The notes under the pieces: generated by a model
What the model saw: the letters and a program-made list of their open reading frames with translations, nothing else
What the model was told of the DNA's origin: nothing
The model's database searches: none
NCBI GenBank assembly: GCA_029834535.1
Contig: JAQMWT010000447.1
Location: 1-64,000 of the forward strand
Length of the DNA: 64,000 nt
DNA from: Chrysophaeum taylorii
Lineage: Eukaryota > Sar > Pelagophyceae > Pelagomonadales > Pelagomonadaceae
Reading direction: 5' to 3'
Shown here: piece after piece, positions 29,406 to 39,076 of the stretch
Layout: each line of letters opens with the position of its first letter
Position numbering within the stretch: the first letter of the stretch is position 1
Translations under genes and position numbers: made by a program

Positions 29406-30419
29406 AATTCCTTCCAGCAACGACTTCCCGAGCCCGCCCCTGCCGCGCCGGAAGAGCTCCCCGCGCCCTGGATATCGCAGGTCGACCCCGCCTCGGGCCG
29501 CACCTACTACGCCAACCCCCAGACGGGCGTCACGCAGTGGGAATTCCCCGCGCGACCTGGCAATGTGGCGACGGCGGCGGCGGCGGCGGCGGCGGCGCAA
29601 ACCATCCCGACGCCACCCCATCATCAGCCCCGACAACAGAAACAACAACAACAACAACAAACGCAAAGACAAGCGCCAGCGCAGCACGCGCCCGTGCCGT
29701 CGCCGCACCCGCACCCGGCCGTGCTGCCCTCCGCGCGCCAGCCCGCCGTCCGGCCGCACCCGGCGACGCAGCCGACCGTACCGGAGCCCCCCGCGCGCCC
29801 GACCCAGCAGTTCCGACCCGCCCCGCAACCCGCTCCGATCGCGCAGCAGCAGCAGCAGCCCGCGATGCCCCCGCAGCCGACGATGATGCAAGCGGCGGCG
29901 GCGCCGCGGCCACCCCAACCGAGCAGCCTGATGCAGCCGCTGGGCGGCGGCGGCGGCGGCCAACGGCAACCCCAGCCGATCAGCCTGATGCAGCCGCCGG
30001 CCGGCGGCCAACGGCAACCTCCGCCCGCGCCGCCGCCCGCGCCCGCGCCGACCGCGGCCTCCGCGGCGCCCGAGCCTCGGGTGGCAGAGCCGGCCAATCC
30101 CGAGTCGACGCGCGCGATAAACGACGGCCTCGCCCAGCTCCGCGGCTTCCTTGCCGGGTGCGCGCTCACCACCCTCGAAAAACGCCAGCTCAACGAAGTC
30201 GGCAAGTCCTTCGACAAGCTCGCCGAGAAGTTATCGGCGGGCTCGGTCGAGCCCGAGGTCGTCGAGCGAGCGAGACTCTTCGTCGAAGCGCTCATGCGCC
30301 GCGACTTTCCCGCCGCCACGGCCGCCCAGGTCGACCTCGTTAACACCGCCTGGTCCGCGCACAAGGACTGGGTCAAGGGCGTCAAACTCCTGCAGCAACT
30401 CATCACCAAAAAAATGTAG
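26970..30419 (+). CDS. SEC31: Sec31-like COPII outer-coat protein with an inserted WW domain
   Basis: 1149 residues. An N-terminal WD40 propeller (about 1-350, with VWDPAKVVAGHPQAHVSRVQ and CIVWDLRQKRPWCELRDASR) is followed by a helical ACE1-like region (about 440-790; FVKRALLVGNFDAAVESCLE). A polyQ run lies at about 800-812, and a WW domain (PAPWISQVDPASGRTYYANP, then TQWEFP) at about 828-862. A long Pro/Gln/Ala-rich linker follows, then a C-terminal SRA1/Sec31-type helical domain (TRAINDGLAQLRGF, then NTAWSAHKDWVKGVKLLQQL). Sec31 with Sec13 forms the COPII cage for ER export. The WW domain, which would bind Pro-rich ligands, is not part of animal or yeast Sec31. No intron is seen. Confidence 0.9.
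29371..29404 (+). repeat. (CAG)n polyglutamine tract in the Sec31 gene
   Basis: Eleven or so CAG codons in a row encode polyQ just before the WW domain. A further Gln-rich, impure (CAA)n stretch lies near 29634-29662. Confidence 0.9.
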
Positions 30420-30635
30420 GTCAACCAGCCTCCTCCTCCTGAATGAATGAATGAATGAAGAAATAAACACGCTCACCATCCTCTCGTCTTGTTACAAAAA
30501 AAACTCCTTTCTTTCTGACGACGAAGACGACCTGCGGTGGCAGCAATAGTCCCCCTTCTTCTTTTCGCCACTTTGGAAAAAAAAAAAAACATGCTCCCAT
30601 CTTTTATAATAATAGCAAACAATAAGAACTGAGAC

Positions 30636-31565
30636 CTAGCGCGGCGAGTCGTAGACGTAGGTGGCGGTGAGAGACGCGTTCGAGACGGGGTCCCAGGCGG
30701 GCTTGCCCAGCTTGAGATTGGTGAGGGTGGTGCGCATGTGCTTGGCCATGGAAACGGGGGTATATACGGGCTCGCCGAAGTGGGGAAGCGGAGCGACGAT
30801 GGCGTCGGGTCTGAGCGCGTGGAACCTAATAATAGAATGTCTATCGCGGTCGCACTCGACGACGCGATGCGGCGTCGCCTTCAAGTGGCCATTGGTGAGA
30901 CGCTCCAAGACGTCGCCCACGATAACAATAAAACCGTCGTCGCCGAGGAGGGGCGCGGACACCCACGTGCCGTCCCGGCGCATGAGCTCGAGTCCGGGCG
31001 CGTCCTGGTGCATCACCGTAAAGCACTCGAAGTCGGTGTGCGGCGCTATACCCACGTCGGCGCCAGCGGGGTACGCCATCAGCCGCATAATCCCAAACCC
31101 GCCGCGCTCGGAGGACCGAATAAGGTCAGCGAGATAACGCGGCGGTAGGCCGAACGCCTCGGCTATGCCGACGGCGATCGACTCGCCCAGAGCATCTTGT
31201 CGGTCGAACAAATCATCCAGATCCAGCGGGGTTGCGGGCTTGCCCCCCAGCGCGAGCGCATGCCTCGAGAAATCCCACGACCGCGCCGAGGCGGTCGAGC
31301 CTCCGTCGTATGCCGGTTCCGGCTTCCCGGCGTCCGAACCTCCGTACCCACTAAACCGCTCCTTCACGGCCAACGGAAGCGCGTGCGCCGCCTTTAACAC
31401 GCTGTACGCGTCCCCGATGCTCTCCGACCGCACGCACACGAACCCATCCTCAACGAGCCCGCGCCGCAGGGACGCGAGGCACAGCTTCCTAGCACACAGC
31501 ATTTCGACGGATCTTTCTTTCTTTCTGTGTCGGAGTTTTTTGCACTGGAGATTGATTGGGCGCAT
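30636..31565 (-). CDS. 2OG-Fe(II) oxygenase, isopenicillin-N-synthase-like
   Basis: 309 residues (288 if the second ATG at 31502 is used). The N-terminal DIOX_N segment is followed by the jelly-roll with iron ligands in IAPHTDFECFTVMHQD (HTD) and KATPHRVV (distal His). The 2OG-binding RxH lies in HSIIRFHALRPD (a variant of RxS). YPAGADVGIAPHTD matches the family. Members oxidise small molecules such as gibberellin or flavonoid precursors and 2OG-dependent hormones; the substrate is unknown. It lies 22 bp downstream of the anoctamin stop on the same strand, and is convergent with Sec31. Confidence 0.82.
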   Translation of the reverse strand: MRPINLQCKKLRHRKKERSVEMLCARKLCLASLRRGLVEDGFVCVRSESIGDAYSVLKAAHALPLAVKERFSGYGGSDAGKPEPAYDGGSTASARSWDFSRHALALGGKPATPLDLDDLFDRQDALGESIAVGIAEAFGLPPRYLADLIRSSERGGFGIMRLMAYPAGADVGIAPHTDFECFTVMHQDAPGLELMRRDGTWVSAPLLGDDGFIVIVGDVLERLTNGHLKATPHRVVECDRDRHSIIRFHALRPDAIVAPLPHFGEPVYTPVSMAKHMRTTLTNLKLGKPAWDPVSNASLTATYVYDSPR

Positions 31566-31587
31566 ATGATTCCGAGCTCCTAATTTT

Positions 31588-34062
31588 TTAAAGGTCGCCC
31601 CTCTCGACGTCGCGCTGCTTTTGGTCTTTTTTGGCGGGCTTGGCGTCCGAGGACGAGGGGGGCTCGGGGAGGACGAGGTCCGGATCGGTGTTGTGGACGT
31701 GGATCATGTCGCCGATGATTTCGTCGACGTCGTCACCGAGATCTTTTTCCTCGTCTCTTTCGTTCAGGATGATCTTCGAGACGAGGAAGGATGCGCGGTC
31801 GATCTGGAGCTTGACGGCGGGGGGGGTGTCGTCGATGGCGATCATGATGACGAGCTTGACGCCGAGGAGCGAGTACTCGAAGACGGTGAAGAGCAAGAGG
31901 CGCGAAAAGAGGGTCTGGTTCTCGAAGGTGGATCCGGTGTAGGTGACGAGGAAGGAGTTGGTGAGGGTGGCGAGGATCGACATGATGGAGAGGACGGTTT
32001 CCCAGGTGCCGATGTCCTCGGCGCCCGTCGGCCAGGGCCTGCGCGTGTTTTGGAGGAGCTTCCAGCCGTCGAAGCGAATCTCGATGTAGTTGTTGACGGC
32101 CGCGAAGAGGGGTCCGAGGGGAAAGGCGGTCGCGAAGAGGGTGGTATAGCCGAACTGCGTGATCATCTCGGCGTAGTCGTCGAAGGTTCCGAGAAGGTGA
32201 TGGTATTCGTCGCGCAGATATTGTTCCTCGGTGGGCGAGGTTTGGCGCTTGCGCGCGAGGTCGAGGTTCGTGGGATCCTGGTACTCCCCCAGGTCTCTGC
32301 GGACGAGGGCATCGGGGTCTTTGCCGCGTCGGAGGGTAACGCGACGACGCTTTCGACGTTCGTTCCACTGGCGGATCGAGGGGCCGACGACTTCGGCGAA
32401 GTTCCCGATGAGGACGCGGACGATGAAGGTGGTCGCCAGGAGGCTCGAGACGTCGGAGAAACAGTCGCGGTGATAGCAGGCGAGGCGCTGGAAGTTGAGC
32501 GTCGTCGCGACGTTTTGCTGGAGCACGGAGATGTAGAAGAGCGGGCCGTAGGAGATGACGAATCTGAAGATAAAGACCTTGGCGATCAGATTGTCCTCGA
32601 ATTGGGTTTCGGTCCGGTGATTTTCGAGCTCGTTGAGCCGCGTGGCCACGGGCCTCAGCGTGTCGCAGCCGAAGAACGACGTCAGCGCGATAACGACGTG
32701 CGACACGATCAAGCCGAGGCGACGGCCGTCGAAATTTAGGGGCTTGCCGCTCCCGAGATGCGTCGCAATCGGACGATTCGCGATGAAGGCTTGCATCGTA
32801 AAGGCGGCCGCGAGGACGGCTAATACCCCGACCAGAGACGCGCACACCACGAGGTACGACGCGACGTAGGCCCTCAGCTGCTCGCGACGGGAGAAAAAAA
32901 GCACGGGCATGCCGTGGACCGGGGAGTGGATTTCGAGACCCTCGAACTCGGGCCTCGTCTGCTCCTGGGTCTCGAAATCGGTCATTCCCCACATCATCAC
33001 CTTCTTCGCCTGCGTGTTCTTCCAAGATTCGAGGTACAAAGTCGCCCAGAGCGACGTGAACACCGCGAACAACGGCGTCACCGCGTCGGCGCCGCCGCTC
33101 TCGAAAAAATTTACCACCGTCACCACCGACCCCACGCAGGCGGCGGCACACAACCAGGTCGTGTAGTGGCCCAAGAACAAAAAGTACAGTCCGATCTTCT
33201 CGCCGAAGTAGTCCTTGACCGCGTCGATCGGCTGCTTCCACGGAGCCGTCTTGTAGTTGAGCCACTTGTCCTGAAGAGCATACAACTCGGAATCGTGGTG
33301 GAGCGGAAAGGCCGCCAGAATCGCGTGCTTCGCCAAAACCTTGTTGAGGTTGATGTTCGCGCCGTAATTCTTCGTGTCGGCTTCCATTATCGATTGGATC
33401 AGCTTGAGCCGGTCGACGCCGCGAAATATCGAGTTCGCGGGGTAGTACACCTTGTACGCCCCCTTCAAGTCGGGCCGGTTGCTCTCCTTCTCGTACTTGC
33501 CATATATGTAGTCGTTAAAGCTGTAAGGCGACTGCCGCTTTGTGTCGACGATGGCCGTGTCGAACGTCTTGCCCTCGAGCGTCCACTTCGCCTTGCGCGG
33601 GTACCACTTGTAGTACCCCGACGGGTCCCGAAATCCCCGTTGGATACGCCGCTTCACCTCGCTCGGCGCCAGCAGCAGCTTGTATTCGATCCGCGCGGCC
33701 TCGTCCTTCAGCCTCTCGCTCGTCGCCCTAATCTTCACGAATATCTTCGACCTGTCCGCCGACCGGAACATCTTCGTCTCGAGCCGCGCCGCATCCAGCC
33801 GCTCGATCACGCGCTTCAGCGTGTAGTCCTCCTCGGTCGACTCGCGCCCCACCGCAAACACAAATACCCAGTCCCAACTCCAATTCTGGCCTATCTCGTA
33901 ATCTGTGAACAGCGCGTCGTTCTTCGTGAACATCGGCCGCGGACGCATCTCTTGCCGCGCGATCGTCAGGAGCAGCCGCAGACTGCATGCCATCAGCACC
34001 AAAGACAGCAAGTACGACACCACCTCCCACAATATCAAGTCCTGCTCCGTGTTCAGCACCAT
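31588..34062 (-). CDS. Anoctamin (TMEM16) family channel/scramblase
   Basis: 824 residues. The cytosolic dimerisation domain (about 55-250) ends at AFPLHHDSELYALQDKWLN. The family signature DYFGEKIGLYFLFLGHYTTW starts the membrane domain near residue 290. About ten hydrophobic segments follow. The hallmark MITQFGYTTLFATAFPLGPL and NNYIEIRFDGWKLLQNTRRP block occurs at about 615-670, near the Ca2+-binding helices. Anoctamins are Ca2+-activated chloride channels or phospholipid scramblases; sequence alone cannot choose. The C-terminal tail is charged. ATG at 34062, with a divergent neighbour at 34358. Intron-free. Confidence 0.9.
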   Translation of the reverse strand: MVLNTEQDLILWEVVSYLLSLVLMACSLRLLLTIARQEMRPRPMFTKNDALFTDYEIGQNWSWDWVFVFAVGRESTEEDYTLKRVIERLDAARLETKMFRSADRSKIFVKIRATSERLKDEAARIEYKLLLAPSEVKRRIQRGFRDPSGYYKWYPRKAKWTLEGKTFDTAIVDTKRQSPYSFNDYIYGKYEKESNRPDLKGAYKVYYPANSIFRGVDRLKLIQSIMEADTKNYGANINLNKVLAKHAILAAFPLHHDSELYALQDKWLNYKTAPWKQPIDAVKDYFGEKIGLYFLFLGHYTTWLCAAACVGSVVTVVNFFESGGADAVTPLFAVFTSLWATLYLESWKNTQAKKVMMWGMTDFETQEQTRPEFEGLEIHSPVHGMPVLFFSRREQLRAYVASYLVVCASLVGVLAVLAAAFTMQAFIANRPIATHLGSGKPLNFDGRRLGLIVSHVVIALTSFFGCDTLRPVATRLNELENHRTETQFEDNLIAKVFIFRFVISYGPLFYISVLQQNVATTLNFQRLACYHRDCFSDVSSLLATTFIVRVLIGNFAEVVGPSIRQWNERRKRRRVTLRRGKDPDALVRRDLGEYQDPTNLDLARKRQTSPTEEQYLRDEYHHLLGTFDDYAEMITQFGYTTLFATAFPLGPLFAAVNNYIEIRFDGWKLLQNTRRPWPTGAEDIGTWETVLSIMSILATLTNSFLVTYTGSTFENQTLFSRLLLFTVFEYSLLGVKLVIMIAIDDTPPAVKLQIDRASFLVSKIILNERDEEKDLGDDVDEIIGDMIHVHNTDPDLVLPEPPSSSDAKPAKKDQKQRDVERGDL

Positions 34063-34304
34063 CTTCTCTTCTGTCTTCTCTTCTGTCTTGTCTTGTCTTG
34101 TCTTGCCTTGTCGTCGTGGTGGGAGTAGTAGTACCTTTTTTTGCCAGACGATGATTTATTTTTTTTTTTTTTTGTTTGTCGCGTCCGTCCCCGGCCCCCG
34201 AACTGAACAGAGGGATGAGTGCGGGGGTTATTATGTTATGCTGTTTTTGGTTGTGTAGAGGGGGATTGATAATAATAATGCTGGGATTTTGTAGAAGAAG
34301 ATGA

Positions 34305-34315
34305 TTTAGGGTTAG
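34305..34315. promoter_or_regulatory. Telobox-like motif
   Basis: TTTAGGGTTAG lies 43-53 bp upstream of the ATG at 34358 in the divergent anoctamin/small-protein promoter. The same core recurs at 7695-7705 and, in the opposite orientation, at 45579-45587. Confidence 0.35.
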
Positions 34316-34357
34316 CATGATTATGGACCTCCTGCATCATCATACGTGGAGCGGAGG

Positions 34358-34942
34358 ATGAATCTGCTGCTGGTCTTCCTTGTTGTTCCGAGTGTGACCG
34401 CGCTCGTGGTGACGCCCGAGATGCTCAAGTCGACGCAGTTTTCGGTTGGAGGGTTCGTCATCTCGTCACCCCCCCGAACCGAGCTGCGCGCTACCCAAGA
34501 GATTTCTGAAGAAGTTGAAGAAGAAGTCGAACGGCTCGCTTCTCCCGCGGAAACCCTCGCCGCCGCTGCCATCGGCACGGGCCTCGCCGCCGCCGCGGGA
34601 CTTCAAGTGCTCGACGCGGGCGCCGTGACGTCATCGATGCTCGTGGGCGCTGCCCTTGCGTGGGCCGCGGAGAACGAAAAGGACTACGGCCTCGGCGACG
34701 TCGCTCGGGGCATAGGCAAACTAGGCCACGAAGCCTTCAAGGCCGCGCGCTTCGCCCAGGAGAACACCCAGCGCGTCCTCGACAGGGCCGCGACGATCCA
34801 GGCCAAGTTCGAAAAGTTCAAGCAGACGATGGACAACGACTTCAAGCTCAGGTTTCCGGTGGTAGTGCCCCCGCAAAAGGAGGAGAAGGACTCCATTCCC
34901 GCGGATCAACCTGATCCTGCTCGTGTCAAGTTCGTCTTTTGA
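34358..34942 (+). CDS. Small protein with signal peptide, possibly plastid-targeted, unknown function
   Basis: 194 residues from the ATG at 34358. The first 16 residues (NLLLVFLVVPSVTALVV) form a signal peptide. A Ser/Arg-containing stretch (FVISSPPRTELRATQ), which could be the transit part of a bipartite plastid leader, comes next, then a Glu-rich segment. Two Ala/Gly-rich hydrophobic stretches (AAAAIGTGLAAAAGLQVL and SSMLVGAALAWAAE) could be one hairpin in a membrane. The C-terminal half is a charged amphipathic helix (VLDRAATIQAKFEKFKQTMD). I recognise no family. Codon use is typical of the neighbours. Confidence 0.6.
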   Translation: MNLLLVFLVVPSVTALVVTPEMLKSTQFSVGGFVISSPPRTELRATQEISEEVEEEVERLASPAETLAAAAIGTGLAAAAGLQVLDAGAVTSSMLVGAALAWAAENEKDYGLGDVARGIGKLGHEAFKAARFAQENTQRVLDRAATIQAKFEKFKQTMDNDFKLRFPVVVPPQKEEKDSIPADQPDPARVKFVF

Positions 34943-35158
34943 TGCAAACAAGACGCTCCCCACGGAGTCCGAATCCGAATCCGAATCGATCCATCCAGGC
35001 TGTATTTTACTACTACGAACCGGCGGAGAGAAGCACGCACGTCTTCTTCTTCTTCTTCTTCTTCACGTCGCATGGGTGGGTCTCACCTTTTTACGCCGAC
35101 GAACTCGAAAATGGGTGGTTGTGGCAACCACGACGACGGGGGAAAAAAATCGTAGTTA

Positions 35159-36577
35159 TTATTCGTCGTCGTCGTCGTCGTCGTCGTCTTTTTTTTGTTG
35201 GTATTTTTCCCACTTATCGAAGACGAGGCAGGCGTTGGTGCCGCCAAAGCCGAAGGAGTTGGAGAGGACGCGGTGGACGCCGGTGTCGAGCCTTTCTCGG
35301 AGGATGGGAAGGCCGTCGGCCTCCTCGACGAGATTAACGATGTTGGCCGACTCGGCGAGGAAGCCGCGGTCCATCATGAGGAGCGAGTATATGGCCTCGT
35401 GCACGCCGGCGACGCTGAGGGCGTGGCCCGAAAGGGACTTCGTGGAACCGATGTGCGGGAAGTAGCCCTTGTCGTCGAAGACGTTCCTGATGGCGGCGAG
35501 CTCCTTGACGTCGCCGACGGGCGTGGAGGTGCCGTGCGTGTTTACGTAATCGATCTTCTTAGGCCCAGCGACGGCGTCGGCCATCGCGAGAGCTTCGCGC
35601 ATGCATCGCTCGCCACCTTCGCCCGAGGGGGCGACCATGTCGTAGCCGTCCGAGGTCGCCGCGTACCCCGTGAGCTCGCCGTAGATCTTTGCCCCCCTCG
35701 CGAGGGCGTGCTCGAGCTCCTCGAGGACGACGACGCCGCCGCCGGCCGCGATAACGAAGCCGTCCCGGTCCACGTCGAAGGGCCGCGAGGCCGTCTGGGG
35801 GCTATCGTTGTAGGAGGATGACAAAGCACCCATCGCGTCGAACATGACCGTCGACCCAAAGTTCTCGAGTTCTCCGGCGCCGCAGAAGACGACGTCGTGC
35901 TTGTTCAGCCAGATCTGCTCCATGCCGATGCCGATGCAGTGGGCGCCGGTAGAACAGGCCGAGGACACCGAGTAGGAGCATCCGCGGAGCTTGAAGGCCG
36001 TCGCGAGCACCGCCGAGACCGTCGATCCCATGGTCCGCGTCACGCGGTACGGTCCGACCTTCTTGATCTTGCCGGCGCTCACCGCGTCCAGCGTTTCGCC
36101 GACGTCGGGGATCGAGGTCCCGCCCTGCCCGAGGATTCCCGCGGCGCGCGGGTTGTTCTCGTACATCTCCGGGGCAAGCCCCGCGTCCTGGATCGCGTCG
36201 TGGAGCGCGATGAAGGCGTATTTGGCGTTCTCGCCCATGAACCTCGCCGATTTTCGATCGATGCAGTCGACCTTGTCGAGGTTGAGGTCGGGCCGCCCGC
36301 AGATCTGCGACTTCATGCCGATCTCCGCGTACTTTTCGTTAAAGTTGATCCCCGACTTGGCTTCGTACAGCGAATCGGCGACGTCGTCGAGCGTGTTCCC
36401 GAGGCAGGACACGATGCCCATCCCGGTGACCACCACGCGCCGCAACGGGCTCGGCAGCGCCACCTCCGGCACCGTGGCGGCGGACATTGTCGCGATTCCT
36501 CTTCGCCGACCCACGGCCTGCTGCTGCTGGAGCGCGAGGCCTGCGGCCGTCGACGCGATGATGAAATGGGTGATCAT
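35159..36577 (-). CDS. fabB: Beta-ketoacyl-ACP synthase, FabB (KAS I)-type, plastid
   Basis: 472 residues. After a hydrophobic/Ser leader (about 1-45) the thiolase-fold core matches bacterial FabB more than Fab[33 protein letters not shown], the FabB-type [19 protein letters not shown], and [20 protein letters not shown]. The Cys-His-His triad is present in [29 protein letters not shown] and [14 protein letters not shown]. It condenses malonyl-ACP with acyl-ACP to elongate fatty acids in a plastid type II pathway. The tail is poly-Asp. ATG at 36577. It is divergently paired with the KAS III gene (ATG 36667), only 89 bp apart. Confidence 0.92.
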   Translation of the reverse strand: MITHFIIASTAAGLALQQQQAVGRRRGIATMSAATVPEVALPSPLRRVVVTGMGIVSCLGNTLDDVADSLYEAKSGINFNEKYAEIGMKSQICGRPDLNLDKVDCIDRKSARFMGENAKYAFIALHDAIQDAGLAPEMYENNPRAAGILGQGGTSIPDVGETLDAVSAGKIKKVGPYRVTRTMGSTVSAVLATAFKLRGCSYSVSSACSTGAHCIGIGMEQIWLNKHDVVFCGAGELENFGSTVMFDAMGALSSSYNDSPQTASRPFDVDRDGFVIAAGGGVVVLEELEHALARGAKIYGELTGYAATSDGYDMVAPSGEGGERCMREALAMADAVAGPKKIDYVNTHGTSTPVGDVKELAAIRNVFDDKGYFPHIGSTKSLSGHALSVAGVHEAIYSLLMMDRGFLAESANIVNLVEEADGLPILRERLDTGVHRVLSNSFGFGGTNACLVFDKWEKYQQKKDDDDDDDDE

Positions 36578-36638
36578 GCAACAACTGGGAGGGAGTACGT
36601 CACTATTCGTGGAAGTTGGGCGGCGACGCTGCGAAACG

Positions 36639-36646
36639 TGACGTCA
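36639..36646. promoter_or_regulatory. CRE/bZIP palindrome TGACGTCA in shared KAS promoter
   Basis: ACGTGACGTCAG lies in the 89 bp between the divergent KAS I (36577) and KAS III (36667) starts, with a second ACGTCA half-site near 36597. A shared bZIP input to both condensing enzymes is inferred. Confidence 0.45.
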
Positions 36647-36666
36647 GCCGCCGCCGCCGGAGCAAT

Positions 36667-37827
36667 ATGTCACGGCTCTATCAGATCCTAGCGGTGGTCT
36701 GGGGAGGGGCAAGCGCCCTCGTCATCCACCACCACCACCACCACCAGCATGGGAGGCGGAGAAGCACTGTCCGAGCGACCGCCGAGGCCGTCAAAGCTGA
36801 GGTCCGCGTCGAGAGGAGCAAGCGCGCCGCCCTGTGCGCATCACCGATCGGCATCGGGAGCTGCGCGCCAGAGTCGATCGTAAGCAACGACGATCTCGCC
36901 GAGATGGTCGACACATCTGACGAGTGGATCGCGCAACGCACGGGTATCTCGAGCCGTCGCGTTCTCGCTCACGACGAAACCCTCGCCAAGATAGCGGCGA
37001 CGGCGGCCGCGAGGGCCCTCGAAAACGCCGACGTCGACCCTTCGACCGTCGACCTCGTTATTGTGGCCACCTCCTCCCCCGACGACCTTTTCGGGGACGC
37101 GACGGCCGTCGCCGCCGCGATCGGCGCGCGCAACGCCGTCGCTTTCGACATCACCGCGGCCTGCTCGGGCTTTCTCTTCGCCCTCGTCACGGGTTCGCAG
37201 TTTCTCCACTCCGGCGCCTACGAGACCGCGGTCGTCGTCGGTGCGGACGCTTTATCGCGCTGGGTCGACTGGGACGACCGGGGCACCTGTATCCTCTTTG
37301 GGGACGGCGCCGGCGCCGTCGTTCTCGCCAACTCTGGCGCTCCCGACCTTCTCGGCTACGAACTCAAATCAAACGGTCTCGACCGCCAGCACCTCCAGCT
37401 CCCCTACGCCGGCGACGAGCGACCCATCCGACGCATGAGCGTCTCGACGGGCGGCTACGCGCCCATCACCATGAACGGCAGGGAGGTCTACAAATTTGCC
37501 ACGAGAGAGGTCCCCTCCGTGATTAAGGCCGCCCTTTCCAACGCGGGAATTGGACCCCAGGACGTCGACTGGCTTCTTTTACACCAAGCCAACATCCGCA
37601 TCATGGAGACCGTCGCGGATCGCCTCGGCCTTCCCTTTGACAAGGTCCTTACCAACCTCGCCGAACACGGCAACACGTCGGCTGGCTCCATTCCGCTCGC
37701 CCTCGACGCCGCCGTTAAATCCGGACAGGTCAAGCCGGGCGACGTCATCGCCTGCGCGGGTTTCGGGGCGGGCCTCTCGTGGGGGGCCGCCATTATTCGC
37801 TGGAACGGACCTGCTATCTCCCCCTAG
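36667..37827 (+). CDS. fabH: Beta-ketoacyl-ACP synthase III (FabH), plastid
   Basis: 386 residues from the ATG at 36667 (the TTG at 36616 is rejected). A leader with hydrophobic start and a run of His (about residues 20-27) precedes the core. FabH marks: TSDEWIAQRTGISSRR, the active Cys in DITAACSGFLFALVTG, the His in WLLLHQANIRIMETVA, and the Asn in AEHGNTSAGSIPLAL. KAS III starts fatty acid synthesis by condensing acetyl-CoA with malonyl-ACP. It is head-to-head with the KAS I gene across 89 bp that contain a CRE palindrome, which suggests joint control of chain initiation and elongation. Confidence 0.93.
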   Translation: MSRLYQILAVVWGGASALVIHHHHHHQHGRRRSTVRATAEAVKAEVRVERSKRAALCASPIGIGSCAPESIVSNDDLAEMVDTSDEWIAQRTGISSRRVLAHDETLAKIAATAAARALENADVDPSTVDLVIVATSSPDDLFGDATAVAAAIGARNAVAFDITAACSGFLFALVTGSQFLHSGAYETAVVVGADALSRWVDWDDRGTCILFGDGAGAVVLANSGAPDLLGYELKSNGLDRQHLQLPYAGDERPIRRMSVSTGGYAPITMNGREVYKFATREVPSVIKAALSNAGIGPQDVDWLLLHQANIRIMETVADRLGLPFDKVLTNLAEHGNTSAGSIPLALDAAVKSGQVKPGDVIACAGFGAGLSWGAAIIRWNGPAISP

Positions 37828-38692
37828 CTTTCCTTGCGCGAGGAGATCGACCTTTTTTTCCTCAAATCTCAACAACAACAACAACGCGCCTGGCGGCACC
37901 CTTTCGACGACGACGACGACGACGAATACGGACCTCTCTTCTTCTTCTTCTTCGCGACGATCCCGCGAACGCGCGAATTCGCATAATGACGAGGCTGAGT
38001 TCTCGCGCACCATCTATAGCACCACCAACCAATCTCGCACAGAACTACGTTGTTGTTGTTCTTGTTGTTGGGAGACGCGTCGGTCGCACCGACACACGTT
38101 TCCCCTTCGTGGATGAATGTACGTGTTGTTGACTAGCGACCAGGTCTTGGGTCCCCTCGGGGCAGGGCACACAAATTGTTGTTGTTGTTGTTGTTTTAAG
38201 AGAGAGCCCCCCCTCCTCTAAGGTTGTTGTTATTCCCATACTTTTATCACGCTCACGACGTCTTCCTTCCGGTTTATTCTATTCATCAGCGCAAGGGTAG
38301 GCCTGCGACACCGTCGCTGGCCTACCCTCCGCGGAGCGAGCGAGAGGTGCCACAAGTTCGCACGCGTCCGCGCGATACGGTGAGCGGATTGGCTGCGCCA
38401 ATGTCACCGAGGCCGTCGCAGCCCACCTCCGCCACACGTACCGCAAGTGGGGCCTCGTAGATGCATTTTGACGGGCTCTCTGCGCCCTCACCACCCTCGG
38501 GCAGCCCGCCCCAGGCCGCAAAGCAGGTCGCCACCCCCTGTCGCTCGTAAGCCAGCGGCAGGATGCGTACGGTAGGCCCCTGTCTTTTCTCCCTTGGCCC
38601 AATTTATTATTTCCCCCCTTCGGGTTGCATAAGGGTAAGGTTTGACGTTCGGAAAACTGCGACCACGTTAGCGGGTGCGTGGAAGTTCACTC
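37828..38692. other. Intergenic with an old LINE fragment
   Basis: Microsatellite-rich sequence (GAC, CTT and GTT tracts at 37870-38200) is followed by a degenerate LINE 3' piece at 38330-38580. No complete gene was seen on either strand. Confidence 0.5.
38330..38580 (+). mobile_element. LINE 3'-end fragment (old, diverged)
   Basis: Text such as GGCTGCGCCAA, then ACCGCAAGTGGGG, CTGCGCCCTCACCAC and GGCAGGATGCGTACG lines up in order with the 3' coding end of the LINE at 61070-61310. Several substitutions and no open frame suggest an ancient 5'-truncated copy. Confidence 0.65.
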
Positions 38693-39031
38693 ATGCGACA
38701 ACCGCTGACGGCTCTCAGCGTTGTGATTGTGCTGGGCTTGTTCGCAGCGAACGCGTTAGTGCCTCCGCCTGTGCTACCCACATCGATCCGCACATCAGAG
38801 ACTACTGCCCCAACGATGGTGATTGGGTGATCGATAGTGACCGCGGGCAAGACTGTCGCGGCTTTGCCCGACATCGCCCGCGGCAAGCCCAAGGCTATTC
38901 AGGGCTTCGGGATGCTCAGCGGCCTCGTCTTCGGCCGCGACGGCGATGGCGAACTGTTCTTTAAGACAGACGGCAAGCTTCCTGACAACATGCCCAAAGA
39001 AGAAGAAGAAGAACAAGTAAAGAAAGGATAA
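38693..39031 (+). CDS. Small secretory-type ORF with one in-frame TGA: candidate selenoprotein or nonsense pseudogene
   Basis: From the ATG at 38693, 45 codons encode a signal-like N-terminus (RQPLTALSVVIVLGLFAANA) and a Pro/Thr linker. A TGA at 38828-38830 interrupts the frame, which then stays open for 66 more codons (TAGKTVAALPDIARG, GFGMLSGLVFGRDGDGEL, then KEEEEE) to a TAA at 39029-39031. Composition on both sides of the TGA looks coding. A hairpin at 39077-39115 downstream has SECIS-like features. Two readings are open: TGA read as selenocysteine, or a Trp-to-stop mutation (GWSIV would be natural). No protein family is recognised. An intron cannot remove the TGA with nearby GT-AG signals of realistic length. 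Confidence 0.4.
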
Positions 39032-39076
39032 CCTGCTCCATATGGTTGGTTGGTACTCGAGAGCGCCACGAGGTAC

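Noticed and set aside
27141-30017. 958-residue minus-strand ORF opposite Sec31
   Set aside because: Shadow frame; Sec31 domains on the plus strand explain the region.
29860-30424. Cys/Gly-rich minus-strand ORF at the Sec31 end
   Set aside because: Translation of the Gln/Pro/Ala-rich linker in reverse; not a metallothionein-like gene.
36731-36750. His-run in the KAS III leader taken as a metal-binding tag or cloning artefact
   Set aside because: It is a (CAC)n microsatellite in the leader, and similar CAC/GTG tracts occur elsewhere in the window.
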